From positions 310,001 through 374,000 of the forward strand of contig MDHJ01000001.1 in assembly GCA_002150995.1 (NCBI GenBank): a stretch of 64,000 nt of DNA. Direction: 5' to 3'. The notes under the pieces are model-generated. The model was not told the origin of the DNA. It saw only the letters and a program-made list of their open reading frames with translations, and searched no databases. This stretch comes from Clavibacter michiganensis. Its GTDB lineage: Bacteria > Actinomycetota > Actinomycetes > Actinomycetales > Microbacteriaceae. The position numbers and the translations under genes are program-made. This document shows, in pieces, positions 8,171-15,947 of the stretch (within the stretch, counting starts at the first letter, position 1; each line of letters begins with the position of its first letter).

Positions 8171-8823
8171 GCCGGGAAGCCGTGCAGCGCCACGTGCTGC
8201 ACCAGGATCACCGTCTTGCCGTCGGCGATGCGTCCGTCCGCGATCATCGCCAGCGCCTCCTCGAGCGTGACCTCGACGCGCTCGATGTCCTCGCCCTCCT
8301 CCGCGACCCCGCCGCCCGCCCCGACGACGTCGGCGGGCGCGTAGGCCGCGAGGTAGTGGTGGACGCGCTCCGTGACGGATCCGGGGCTCATGAACAGGTC
8401 GAAGAGGTGCGTGAGCGCGACGATCTCCACGCCGAGCTCCTCGCGGGCCTCGCGCCGGATCGCGTCCTCGGGGGAGTCCTCGTCGAGGAGGCCCGCCGCC
8501 GCCTCGAGGAGCATCCCGTCGGGGTGGCCGTTCACGTAGGCGGGGTAGCGGAACTGGCGGGTGAGGAGGAGCCGGTGCGTGTCGGCGGCGTAGAGCAGGA
8601 CGGTCGCACCGTCGCCGCGGTCGTACGTCTCGCGCTGCTGGGCCTGCCACGTCCCGTTCCGGAGCCGCAGGTCGAGGGTGGTGCGGCGGAGCACGTGCCA
8701 GCCGTCGGAGGTCACCTCGACGCCCCGGACGACCACGTCGGGATTGCGGTCGAGGTCCGTCCCGAGGAGGTGGAGGCCGGTGCGGCCCCGCGAGTCGGGC
8801 ACGGTCTCTCCGGGGCGCGTCAT
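8167..8823 (-). CDS. NUDIX hydrolase
   Basis: A 218-residue protein with a perfect Nudix box at residues 111-133 (G-x5-E-x7-REAREELG), which binds Mg2+ and cleaves nucleoside-diphosphate linkages. Preceding features (TRQFRYPAYVNGHPDGMLLEAAAG) resemble ADP-ribose and GDP-mannose pyrophosphatases (NudF/NudK type), and TERVHHYLAAY follows. Substrate cannot be fixed from sequence. It starts at ATG 8823; the next gene upstream on this strand ends 100 bases away. Confidence 0.88.
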   Translation of the reverse strand: MTRPGETVPDSRGRTGLHLLGTDLDRNPDVVVRGVEVTSDGWHVLRRTTLDLRLRNGTWQAQQRETYDRGDGATVLLYAADTHRLLLTRQFRYPAYVNGHPDGMLLEAAAGLLDEDSPEDAIRREAREELGVEIVALTHLFDLFMSPGSVTERVHHYLAAYAPADVVGAGGGVAEEGEDIERVEVTLEEALAMIADGRIADGKTVILVQHVALHGFPA

Positions 8824-8923
8824 GCTCCCATCGTCGGGGACGGAGCGGGGGCGCCGCGTCCGCCGGAGGTCGCATCCGTCGGCCCCGCGGCGGACGACCC
8901 GGCGGCCGACGCGATGCGGCGGA

Positions 8924-10198
8924 TCAGGCGCGGCCCTGCAGGATGAGGTTCCAGTACACCCAGGGGAGCACGTACCGGTCGGCGAGGTAGGTGATGCGGC
9001 GCTCCTTCGCGAGGCCCTTCCAGCCCGGGATCGTGGGCTTCGGCCGGTACCGGTCGTCGAACTCCGCGAACACGACGGTGGAGCGGGAGACCACGAACGG
9101 GCAGACGGAGTAGCCGTCGTAGGTCTGCGGCAGCGGCTTGCCCTCGCGCGCCGCGACGAGGTTCTTCGCGACCGCCGTGGTCTGGTTGCGGAGGGCGCCG
9201 CCGGACTTCGAGTTGGTGGTGGCCGCCGCGTCGCCGAGGGCCCACACGTCCGGGAAGCGCGGGTGCCGGAGGGTCAGCGGATCCACCTCGACGAAGCCGC
9301 CGGGATCGCCGGGAGCTGCGAGGCCGGTGCCGGCCAGCCAGTCGGGTGCGGACTGCGGCGGCACGGCGTGCAGCACGTCGTACGCGAGGGTCTCGCGGTG
9401 CACGTCGGACTCGGCGTCGTCGGCGCGCGCCGGCCGGTCGGCGCCCATGAGCGCGCGGGCGCGGTCGTCCCCGGCGATGACGACGGTGCGCGCGACGGGA
9501 TCGACCTCCACGAGCTCCCGGCCGTAGCGCACCTCGATGCCGTACTCGGCGACCTTGCGCTCGAGCTCCGCGTCGATGAGCGGCATGCCGAACATGGTGG
9601 GCGTCGGCACGACGAGCACCACGCGGATGTCGTCCAGCACGCCGAGGGCGCGCCAGTGGTCGCACGCGAGGTACATGGGCTTCTGCGACGCCCCCGAGCA
9701 GGTGCCGGGGCCGGCCGGCTGCGTGAAGACGACCGTGCCGGAGCGCACGTCGCGGAGCACCGCGGAGGCCTTCGCCGCGTACGCGTGCTCGTAGTTGGAG
9801 ATTCCGACGGGCGACGCCATGGCCGCCACGAGGCCGGGCACCCGGTCCCAGTCCTTCTGGATGCCGGGGCAGACGACGAGCTGCCCGTACGAGACGCGGC
9901 GGCCCGACGCCAGGGTCACGGCCTTCGCGTGCGGGTCGACGTCGGCGACGCGGTCCTGGATCCACGTCACGCCCCGCGGGGTGACGGAGCCCTGCGGCCG
10001 CGTGGCCTGCGAGGCCCGCGCCGTGCCGCCCGCGACGTGGGAGAACATCGGCTGGTAGTAGTGGGTGCCGCGCGGCTCGACGACCGCCACGTCGGAGACG
10101 CCGAGGCGACGCAGTCGCCCCGCGACGGACAGCCCCGCGTTCCCCCCGCCGATGACGAGGACGTCGTGGTGCGGGGTCGTGCCGGAGGCATCGGTCAT
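8924..10198 (-). CDS. FAD-dependent oxidoreductase, sulfide:quinone oxidoreductase type
   Basis: A 424-residue flavoprotein with an N-terminal FAD-binding Rossmann loop (GGGNAGLSVAG, residues 17-27) and an EPRGTHYYQPMFSHVAGG block. The GPGTCSGASQKPMYLACDHW segment (Cys167) resembles the KCxGAPQKIMYL motif of type II sulfide:quinone oxidoreductases; a second candidate redox cysteine sits in GYSVCPF near residue 368. The C-terminal WALGDAAATTNSKSGGALRNQ is the second FAD contact and the C-terminus is amphipathic, suggesting peripheral membrane association. Likely oxidises sulfide and passes electrons to quinone; substrate is inferred from motifs. No persulfide dioxygenase or rhodanese is adjacent. 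Confidence 0.8.
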   Translation of the reverse strand: MTDASGTTPHHDVLVIGGGNAGLSVAGRLRRLGVSDVAVVEPRGTHYYQPMFSHVAGGTARASQATRPQGSVTPRGVTWIQDRVADVDPHAKAVTLASGRRVSYGQLVVCPGIQKDWDRVPGLVAAMASPVGISNYEHAYAAKASAVLRDVRSGTVVFTQPAGPGTCSGASQKPMYLACDHWRALGVLDDIRVVLVVPTPTMFGMPLIDAELERKVAEYGIEVRYGRELVEVDPVARTVVIAGDDRARALMGADRPARADDAESDVHRETLAYDVLHAVPPQSAPDWLAGTGLAAPGDPGGFVEVDPLTLRHPRFPDVWALGDAAATTNSKSGGALRNQTTAVAKNLVAAREGKPLPQTYDGYSVCPFVVSRSTVVFAEFDDRYRPKPTIPGWKGLAKERRITYLADRYVLPWVYWNLILQGRA

Positions 10199-10267
10199 GG
10201 CCTCACCCTAGGGCGGGGGTCCGACATACCGGTCGGAGCGGCGGGACGGGGCCCGCGGGCGCGCTCG

Positions 10268-10621
10268 TCAGGAGGGGCCGGCGGCCACGGCGTCCTCGAC
10301 GAGCCGGCCCGTGACGTGGACGAGGACCGTGCCGTCCCCGTCGGGCTCCGCCGCGACCAGGTCGCGGACGCGCTCGCCGACCGCGCGGATCACGTCGGCG
10401 GCCGGGCGGTCGGCCGCCGTCGCCACGTGCACGGCGACCCGCACGGCGCCGTCGGCCCGGTCGACGTCGACCAGCATGCCGGGGGCCTCGAGTCGCAGGC
10501 GCTCGACGATCGCGACGGCGGCGGCCTCGAGGACCGGCTGCGCGGCGTAGACGCCCGTCACGCCGTCGACGGCGCGCACGGCCGCGGTCAGGCGGCGGGA
10601 CAGGTCGGCGTCGTCGGTCAT
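10268..10621 (-). CDS. Asp23-like small protein
   Basis: A 117-residue protein (MTDDADLSRRLTAAVRAVDGV) with the beta-alpha pattern of Asp23/Gls24 proteins: VTGVYAAQPV, MLVDVDRADGAVRVAVHVA and GTVLVHVTGRLVEDA. Asp23 proteins coat the inner face of the membrane or take part in envelope-stress responses. It is the last gene of the sigma factor operon; its ATG overlaps the previous stop (ATGA). More divergent than its neighbours, so family membership rests partly on context. Confidence 0.65.
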   Translation of the reverse strand: MTDDADLSRRLTAAVRAVDGVTGVYAAQPVLEAAAVAIVERLRLEAPGMLVDVDRADGAVRVAVHVATAADRPAADVIRAVGERVRDLVAAEPDGDGTVLVHVTGRLVEDAVAAGPS

Positions 10622-11256
10622 CGGCGGGGCTCCTCGGTCGGGTCGGCGTCGGCCGCGGCGTCGGGGTCGCCGGGCATCCGGATGTCGTCCACGGTCACGT
10701 CGACCTCGCCCACGGTGAGCTCCGTGTGGCGGGCGAGCGCCTGGCGGATGCGCTCGCGCAGCCGGTCGGCGGTGCCGGCGACCGGCATCGGGAACTCCAT
10801 GGCGCAGGTCACCTCGACGCGGATCACCGCACCGGGCGTCCCCACGTCGCCGTCGAGCACGCAGCGGCCCATGATGACGCCGCCCATGCTGTCGCCCGCG
10901 CGGCGCACGATGCCGCGGACGGCCGCCTCCGTGAGGGTGAGGCGGAGCGCCGCGTCCGGGTGGCTGATGGGGATGTCGCGGCCGGAGCGCACCTCGGCGC
11001 CGATGGTGTCGAGGAGGCCCGAGATCCACGCGGCGTCGCGGTCGGGATCGCGGTCGGCCTCGCGGCGGAGGCCGGAGGCGGAGAGCTCGGAGAGACGGGT
11101 CAGGTTGGCGAGGGCGAGGCGGCAGGCGGCCGACCCCTCGATGCCGGGATCGGCGGGCGTGCGGCCGCGGTCGAGGTAGTCCGCGAGCTCGTCGATGGTG
11201 CGCCCGTCGATCAGGTCGTCGGGCGGCTCGGGGCGCTCGCGCGCGTCGTCCGTCAT
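10618..11256 (-). CDS. Asp23/Gls24 family envelope stress response protein
   Basis: A 212-residue protein. Residues 1-90 form an acidic helical region with a zinc-finger-like anti-sigma flavour (ELADYLDRGRTPADPG, AACRLALANLTRLSEL); residues 95-200 form the Asp23 domain (LTLTEAAVRGIVRRAGD, AVIRVEVTCAMEF, ADRLRERIRQAL, GEVDVTVDDIRMP). The start at 11256 has a strong GGAGG seven bases upstream and overlaps the sigma factor stop. Directly following the sigma gene, the N-terminal half could act on the sigma factor, but that is inference. Confidence 0.75.
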   Translation of the reverse strand: MTDDARERPEPPDDLIDGRTIDELADYLDRGRTPADPGIEGSAACRLALANLTRLSELSASGLRREADRDPDRDAAWISGLLDTIGAEVRSGRDIPISHPDAALRLTLTEAAVRGIVRRAGDSMGGVIMGRCVLDGDVGTPGAVIRVEVTCAMEFPMPVAGTADRLRERIRQALARHTELTVGEVDVTVDDIRMPGDPDAAADADPTEEPRR

Positions 11257-11847
11257 CGCCATGCCTCCAGTTCGCGGAGCAGGAACCGCCGGGCCCGGGC
11301 CAGCAGGCCGCGGACGGTGGAGAGGGGGAGGTCGAGCTCGTCCGCGATCTCCTGGTAGCTGAGGCCCGCCGTCTCGCGGAGGAGCCAGCACCTCCGCTGG
11401 TCGTCCGGCAGCCTCCCGACAGCGTCCCACACCGCGTCGAGCTGCAGCCGGATCTCGACGATGCGCTCGGGACCGGTCGCGGCCGGTGCCGGCGGATCCC
11501 AGTCGTCGATGTCGTCGTGGTGGCGGCGCACGCGGATCCGGTCGATGGCCTTGTGCGTGACGATCCGGATCAGCCACGAGCGGATGCCCGCGGGGCTGTC
11601 GAGCTCGCCGAGGCGGCGCCACCCGGTGAGGAAGGCCTCCTGCACGACGTCGTCGGACTCCACGTCGGAGCCGAGGATGCGCGCCGCGTACACGCGCAGG
11701 AGCGGTCCGTGCCGTCGGCGAGCTGCGCGAACGCCTGCACATCGCCGTCGGCCGCGCGGGACGCGAGGGTGGCGTCGGCGGCGTGGAGGAGCGGGTCCTC
11801 GTCGGTGCCGATGATCGCCTCCAGCCGGTGTCGTCGTCCACGTCCAC
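11253..11847 (-). pseudogene. ECF-type RNA polymerase sigma factor with two frameshifts
   Basis: The in-frame C-terminal part encodes sigma region 2 (LLRVYAARILGSDVESDDVVQEAFLTGWRRL) and region 4 (LPDDQRRCWLLRETAGLSYQEIADELDLPLSTVRGLLARAR). The expected N-terminus (LEAIIGTDEDPLLHAAD through DVQAFAQLAD) lies one base out of phase. Adding one G near 11714 joins it to region 2; adding one near 11827 links it to a GTG start at 11847, giving about 198 residues. It heads an operon with two Asp23-type genes and faces a third divergent Asp23 gene, so it probably controls this stress island. Exact start uncertain. Confidence 0.75.
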
Positions 11848-12097
11848 GTCCGCGTTCCCGGCCGTGCCCCGGGACGAGCATGCCCGACGGTCGCGGGGCC
11901 GATCCCCGCGCTGGCCGGAAAGCGCACGCCGCACGCCGTCCGGTGGCCGCGGAGCGAAGGGCGGCCGCTCCCGCCTGGAGGAACGCTGGACGTCCGGGAC
12001 GAGCCGGGGGCGCCGCCCGTCTCCTTGACGTGCCGGTCATCCAGCCGGCACCGCGATCCCCTCCGGGACGCGCCCCACCCACCACCAGGAGCACCAC
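11848..12097. other. Divergent promoter region of the Asp23 island
   Basis: About 250 bases separate the sigma factor gene from the divergent Asp23 gene and must hold both promoters. I see a TTGACG near 12027 but no well-spaced -10 hexamer, and no clear alternative-sigma motif. A good AGGAG ribosome binding site stands just before 12098. Confidence 0.4.
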
Positions 12098-12547
12098 ATG
12101 ACCGACGTCACCCCCGCCACCGCCTCCAGCCGCGCCGCCGCCAAGCACACCCCCGCCGGCTCCGCCTCGGGCAAGAACACGATCGCCGACGGCGTGGTGG
12201 AGAAGGTCGCCGGCATCGCGGCCCGCCAGGTCCCCGGCGTGCACGACCTCGGCAACGGCGCGGCCCGTGCCGTCGGCGCGATCCGCAACGTCATCGGCCA
12301 GCAGGACCGCGGCCAGGGCATCTCCGTCGAGGTCGGCGAGAAGCAGGTCGCGGCCGACATCATCGTCGTCGCCGAGTACCCCGTCGCCCTGCAGGACCTC
12401 GCGGACCGGATCCGAGAGTCCGTCACCGACGCCATCTCGCAGGTCGTCGGCATGGACGTGACCGAGGTCAACGTCACCGTCTCCGACGTGCACATCCCGT
12501 CGGACGACAAGGACGAGGACGAGGGCAGCACGAGCCGCGTCCAGTAG
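12098..12547 (+). CDS. Asp23/Gls24 family envelope stress response protein
   Basis: A 149-residue canonical Asp23 protein: TIADGVVEKVAGIAARQVPGVHDLG at residues 28-52, GISVEVGEKQVAADIIVVAEY in the middle, RIRESVTDAISQVVGMDVTEVNVTVSDVH near the end. Family members bind the inner membrane surface and are induced by alkaline or envelope stress. Strong AGGAG ribosome binding site. It is divergent from the sigma factor and followed by a terminator-like hairpin and an aquaporin gene. Confidence 0.9.
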   Translation: MTDVTPATASSRAAAKHTPAGSASGKNTIADGVVEKVAGIAARQVPGVHDLGNGAARAVGAIRNVIGQQDRGQGISVEVGEKQVAADIIVVAEYPVALQDLADRIRESVTDAISQVVGMDVTEVNVTVSDVHIPSDDKDEDEGSTSRVQ

Positions 12548-12558
12548 CACCGCCCGCG

Positions 12559-12587
12559 GACGGGACCGGGGACGCCCCGGTCCCGTC
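12559..12587 (+). terminator. Strong GC hairpin after Asp23 gene
   Basis: Perfect 13-bp arms (GACGGGACCGGGG and its complement) with a 3-base loop, beginning 12 bases after the Asp23 stop. There is no T tract, as is common in high-GC actinobacteria. It may terminate or attenuate transcription before the aquaporin gene. Confidence 0.6.
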
Positions 12588-12689
12588 GCCGCGTGCAGGG
12601 GATGCGGATCGCCGATCCCGCCCCTCCGCACCTCCCGCAGGATGCGCAGCATCCGCACCGAACCCGCAGCACCAGAGGACCGAGACCCG

Positions 12690-13508
12690 ATGAGCAAGTC
12701 CACCTCCGCCACGAGGGCCCCCCGCGACACCCCCGCCCAGGGACGCAGCCAGAAGGCGGCATCCGCCCCCGACCGTCCGTCCGCCGCCGCCCGCTGGGGC
12801 GCCGAGGCCTTCGGCACGTTCCTCCTCGTCCTCGGCGGCGTGGGAACCGCGCTCTACGCCTCCGCCTTCCCCGACGACGGCAACGCCACGGGCGTCGGCT
12901 TCCTCGGCGTCGCGCTCGCATTCGGCCTGACCGTCATGGCGGGCGTCGCCGCGGTCGGCGGCATCTCCGGCGGCCACTTCAACCCCGCCGTGACCGTGGG
13001 CCTCGCGACCGCCGGCCGCATCGGCTGGCGCGAGGTGCCGGGCTACGTGATCGCCCAGCTCGTCGGCGGCGTGCTCGCCTCCAGCGTGCTCGCGCTCATC
13101 GCGGCCGACGGTCCGGCCGGCTACCTCCGGGCCGCGCAGGACTCCGGCTTCGCGTCCAACGGCTACGGGGAGGCGTCGCCCGGCGGCTTCGGCCTCGGCG
13201 CCGTGCTCCTCGTGGAGGTCGTCCTCACCGCGGTGTTCGTCACCGTGATCCTCGCGGTCACGGGGCAGAAGGCGTACGCGTCCGTCGCGCCCATCGTCAT
13301 CGGGCTGACGCTCACCCTGATCCACCTCATCAGCATCCCGGTGAGCAACACGTCCGTGAACCCGGCCCGCTCCGTCGCGGCGGCCGTCTACGGCGGGCCG
13401 ACCGCCCTCGGGCAGCTGTGGGCGTTCCTCCTGGCGCCGGTCGTCGGCGCGCTGATCGCCGGGCTCGCCCACCGCGCGCTGACCCGCGCCGCCGCCGTGC
13501 CCGCCTGA
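12690..13508 (+). CDS. aqpZ: Aquaporin (MIP family), AqpZ-like
   Basis: A 272-residue channel with six predicted membrane helices and both half-helix NPA motifs (GGHFNPAVTVG near residue 112 and SVNPARSVA near 225). Arg after the second NPA and the residues around it fit a water channel more than a glycerol facilitator. A 40-residue Ser/Ala/Arg-rich N-terminal extension precedes the first helix. The start at 12690 has GAGGA upstream; an in-frame start at 12642 is less likely. Its place among Asp23 genes suggests osmotic or envelope-stress control. Confidence 0.9.
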   Translation: MSKSTSATRAPRDTPAQGRSQKAASAPDRPSAAARWGAEAFGTFLLVLGGVGTALYASAFPDDGNATGVGFLGVALAFGLTVMAGVAAVGGISGGHFNPAVTVGLATAGRIGWREVPGYVIAQLVGGVLASSVLALIAADGPAGYLRAAQDSGFASNGYGEASPGGFGLGAVLLVEVVLTAVFVTVILAVTGQKAYASVAPIVIGLTLTLIHLISIPVSNTSVNPARSVAAAVYGGPTALGQLWAFLLAPVVGALIAGLAHRALTRAAAVPA

Positions 13509-13613
13509 CCCGCGCCGGGTAACGGGGCGCCGGGTGCGCCCGTCCGGCCGGCACCGTCGACCGTGACCCCACCCGCACTCGCCGCCCCACACCACTCCCG
13601 CCCCCGCCCGCCC

Positions 13614-13664
13614 CGCACCTGCACCGAACCCGCACCTGCACCGAACCCGCACCTGCACCGAACC
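13614..13664 (+). repeat. Three tandem 17-bp repeats in a leader region
   Basis: Three exact copies of CGCACCTGCACCGAACC, followed by a partial one, end about 28 bases before the start of the LEA-like Asp23 gene. They lie within its probable 5-prime leader and could vary in number by slippage. Confidence 0.85.
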
Positions 13665-13692
13665 CGCACCGCACCACCGAAGGAGCACCGCC

Positions 13693-14721
13693 GTGAACGA
13701 CGCCGCACCCGCCATCCGTCCCATCGACCTGTCCGGCATCGACGCCGCGCACCCGGAGGGGGAGACCGCCGCGCACCGCATCGGCGTCGCCGCCGCCGAG
13801 ACCGCCGCGGGCGTCACCGGCGTCCACCACCTGGGCGGCACCGCCGCGCGGGCCCTCGACGCCGCGTCGCGGGCGATCCGCGGCACCAGCACCGGCCCCG
13901 GCGTCACGGTCTCCGAGGAGGACGGCGGCACAGTGATCGACCTCGACCTCGTGGTCGAGTACCCGCACCCCGTGCAGGACGTGGTCGACGAGGCGCGCGA
14001 GCAGGTGGCGCACGCCGCCCGCCAGATCGCGCCCGGCGCCGTGCGCGTGAACATCCGCGTCACGGACGTGCACGGGCCGTTCGACGACGAGCAGTCGCCG
14101 GCGGGCGCCGCGCTCGAGAAGGCGAGGGACGCCGGTGCCGACGCGGTCGACCGCGCCAAGGAGGCCGGGTCCGACGCGCTCGACCGTGCGAAGGCGGCCG
14201 GGTCCGACGCGGCTGACCGCGCGCGCGCGGCGGGCACCGAGGCGTCCGAGCGGATCCGGGACGCGTCCGCCGACGCCGCGGATCGGGCGCAGGGCGCCGG
14301 ATCCCGCGCCGCCGACACCGCGAAGGGCATCGGCTCCGAGGTGGCCGACCGCGCGAAGGCCGCCGGCGCCGTGCTCGCCGACTCCGCGCGGGCCGACGCG
14401 CAGGCCACCCGCGACGCCGCCGAGGACCGCGACGCCGCGGCCGACGAGCGCGCCGGCCTCGACGAGCGCGCCGCCGCCGAGGCCGCCGACTTCGACACCT
14501 ACGGCCACGACGGCGAGCACCCCGCCCCCGAGGTCACCGTCATCGTCGACGGGCACGGCGACGGATCCACCCGCATCGAGGTCGACGGCCCCGCCACCGT
14601 CGAGGTGCAGGGCGACCGCGTGGAGGTCGACGGGGAGGACGCCCACCGGGCCGACGCCGCGCACCGGGACGACGACGCGCACCGGGACGACGAGGGCTCC
14701 ACGCCCGCCGACCGCTCCTAG
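13693..14721 (+). CDS. Asp23 domain protein with LEA-like repeat tail
   Basis: A 342-residue protein. Residues 20-130 form an Asp23 domain (HRIGVAAAETAAGVTGVHHLGG, VIDLDLVVEYPHPVQDVVDEAREQVAHAA, VRVNIRVTDVHGP). Residues 138-265 are a run of 11-residue Ala/Lys/Asp repeats (for example DAVDRAKEAGSDAL and DAADRARAAGTEA) like late-embryogenesis-abundant proteins and YtxH-type tails, predicted to form an amphipathic helix. The end is very acidic with DAHRDD repeats. Strong AAGGAG ribosome binding site. Probably a stress or desiccation protein that lies along the membrane; role inferred. Confidence 0.82.
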   Translation: MNDAAPAIRPIDLSGIDAAHPEGETAAHRIGVAAAETAAGVTGVHHLGGTAARALDAASRAIRGTSTGPGVTVSEEDGGTVIDLDLVVEYPHPVQDVVDEAREQVAHAARQIAPGAVRVNIRVTDVHGPFDDEQSPAGAALEKARDAGADAVDRAKEAGSDALDRAKAAGSDAADRARAAGTEASERIRDASADAADRAQGAGSRAADTAKGIGSEVADRAKAAGAVLADSARADAQATRDAAEDRDAAADERAGLDERAAAEAADFDTYGHDGEHPAPEVTVIVDGHGDGSTRIEVDGPATVEVQGDRVEVDGEDAHRADAAHRDDDAHRDDEGSTPADRS

Positions 14722-14769
14722 CGATCCGCGGCGCGGGCGTCGGGCGGCCGTCCGTCCGAGGCCCGCGCG

Positions 14770-15213
14770 TCAGTCGAAGCGCGCGCCGGTCGGACGCGGG
14801 TCGGACGCGGTCATGATCACGTAGACGATGGGTCCGGCGAGCGGCACGAGGAAGAAGAACGACCAGGCTCCGCTGCGGTCGATGTCGTGCAGCCGCCGCC
14901 ACGACACGGCGAGCGACGGGATGAACACGGCCAGCTGCAGGATCGAGTTCACGGCGCTCCACGGATCGACGATGTCGAAGCGGCCGGCGATGTCCATCGG
15001 ATCGCGCCCGCCCGTGTTGAGGGTGCTCAGCGTGTCCAGGGCGGTCGTGACGACGAAGCCCGTGAGGATCCACCACCAGAACTCGCTGCGGCTCGCACGC
15101 CCGCGGAACGTCGCGTACTTGAGGAAGAAGCGCCGCATCGCCTCGGACCACGGGGCGCCGTAGTGCGGGAGCTCCAGGGGCGGACGGGCTGCGGGCGGCG
15201 TCGCGTCGGTCAT
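14770..15213 (-). CDS. DUF805 membrane protein
   Basis: A 147-residue protein with the DUF805 signatures YATFRGRASRSEFWWWIL (residues 33-50) and SWRRLHDIDRSGAWSFF (104-120), and four hydrophobic segments. DUF805 proteins are small inner-membrane proteins of unknown function, often near phage or stress genes. It converges with the LEA-like gene, 48 bases apart. Family assignment is firm. Confidence 0.9.
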   Translation of the reverse strand: MTDATPPAARPPLELPHYGAPWSEAMRRFFLKYATFRGRASRSEFWWWILTGFVVTTALDTLSTLNTGGRDPMDIAGRFDIVDPWSAVNSILQLAVFIPSLAVSWRRLHDIDRSGAWSFFFLVPLAGPIVYVIMTASDPRPTGARFD

Positions 15214-15245
15214 CCACCCACCGTACCGATGCCGCGTCGCCGACC

Positions 15246-15279
15246 GGGCGGATGCGCCGGTCGGGCGGATGCGCCGGTC
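15246..15279. repeat. Two tandem 17-bp repeats
   Basis: Two exact copies of GGGCGGATGCGCCGGTC lie between the DUF805 gene and the next minus-strand gene, upstream of a hairpin at 15302-15336. Likely non-coding. Confidence 0.75.
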
Positions 15280-15301
15280 GGGCGCGACGGGCGGGCGCGA
15301 C

Positions 15302-15336
15302 GACGCCCGCGCCCGCCGATGGCGGACGCGGGCGTC
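15302..15336 (-). terminator. Terminator-like hairpin after secreted-protein gene
   Basis: Nested inverted repeat: outer 10-bp arms GACGCCCGCG/CGCGGGCGTC and inner 5-bp arms CCGCC/GGCGG with a GAT loop. It lies 16 bases past the stop of the gene at 15352-15936. Confidence 0.6.
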
Positions 15337-15351
15337 GGTCGTGCTCGGAGG

Positions 15352-15936
15352 TCAGCGGTGGCAGTACGACGGGTGGTGCGAGACGTAGTACAGCCGGAAC
15401 GACTCCCCCGCGGGGCAGATGCGGTGGGACTTCAGCAGCTCGAAGACGCCGGTGAAGAAGATCGCGCCGAGGGCGCACATCGCCGCTCCCTCCTCCCCGC
15501 CGATGCGGCAGATCTGCATCGTGGCGGTCGCCGAGGTCACGGCGATGATGACCTTCTGCAGCGCGTAGGAGATGTCGAGCCAGGGTCCGTGGCTGTTCCA
15601 TCCCATGATGCCCTCGCGCATCGCGACGGCGGCCGCGGGGCGACCGGCGCCCGCGCGCACGGCGGCGCCCACCGACAGGGCGGCCGAGCCCGAACCGGGA
15701 CCGACGTCCGCCGACGGGGCCCGCGACGAGGACGTCTCCGCGGTCGGCGCGACCGGGGCCGAGACGACGACGGGCGCGTCGTGACGCGGGACGGCCGCTG
15801 CGGCCGGGCCCGCCGCGGCGGTCACGCACGTGACGGCCGTGAGCGCCGCCGCGGCGACGAGGGCGAGGCGCCGTCGCGGGCTGTCGCCGGCCGGTCGGCG
15901 GAAGAAGACGCGGGAGGGGGACGGGAGGTGGAGCAT
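15352..15936 (-). CDS. Secreted protein of unknown function behind a putative Zur box
   Basis: A 194-residue protein with an N-terminal basic stretch (FFRRPAGDSPRRR) and an export signal (LALVAAAALTAVTCVTAAAGPAAAA, about residues 24-48). The mature region begins Ser/Ala/Pro-rich; the C-terminal 80 residues hold four cysteines and several histidines (MQICRIGG, AMCALGAIFF, SHRICPAGE, HHPSYCHR), which could bind metal or form disulfides. The GAAGGA ribosome binding site lies about 8 bases before ATG 15936. An inverted repeat resembling a zinc-uptake regulator site precedes it. A hydrophobic segment (AMCALGAIFFTGVFELL) may be membrane-associated. No family recognised. Confidence 0.7.
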   Translation of the reverse strand: MLHLPSPSRVFFRRPAGDSPRRRLALVAAAALTAVTCVTAAAGPAAAAVPRHDAPVVVSAPVAPTAETSSSRAPSADVGPGSGSAALSVGAAVRAGAGRPAAAVAMREGIMGWNSHGPWLDISYALQKVIIAVTSATATMQICRIGGEEGAAMCALGAIFFTGVFELLKSHRICPAGESFRLYYVSHHPSYCHR

Positions 15937-15947
15937 GGGGATCCTTC

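Noticed and set aside
10220..10237. Inverted repeat TCCGAC/GTCGGA before the sulfide:quinone oxidoreductase gene
   Set aside because: Six-base arms are common in such G+C-rich DNA; not enough to call an operator or terminator.
11970..12040. Alternative-sigma promoter before the Asp23 gene
   Set aside because: GGAAC and CGTC motifs are present but with the wrong spacing.
13560..14700. Minus-strand 450- and 674-codon frames over the LEA-like gene
   Set aside because: They are shadows of the repeats (Gly/Val/Arg-rich) and lack a start signal.
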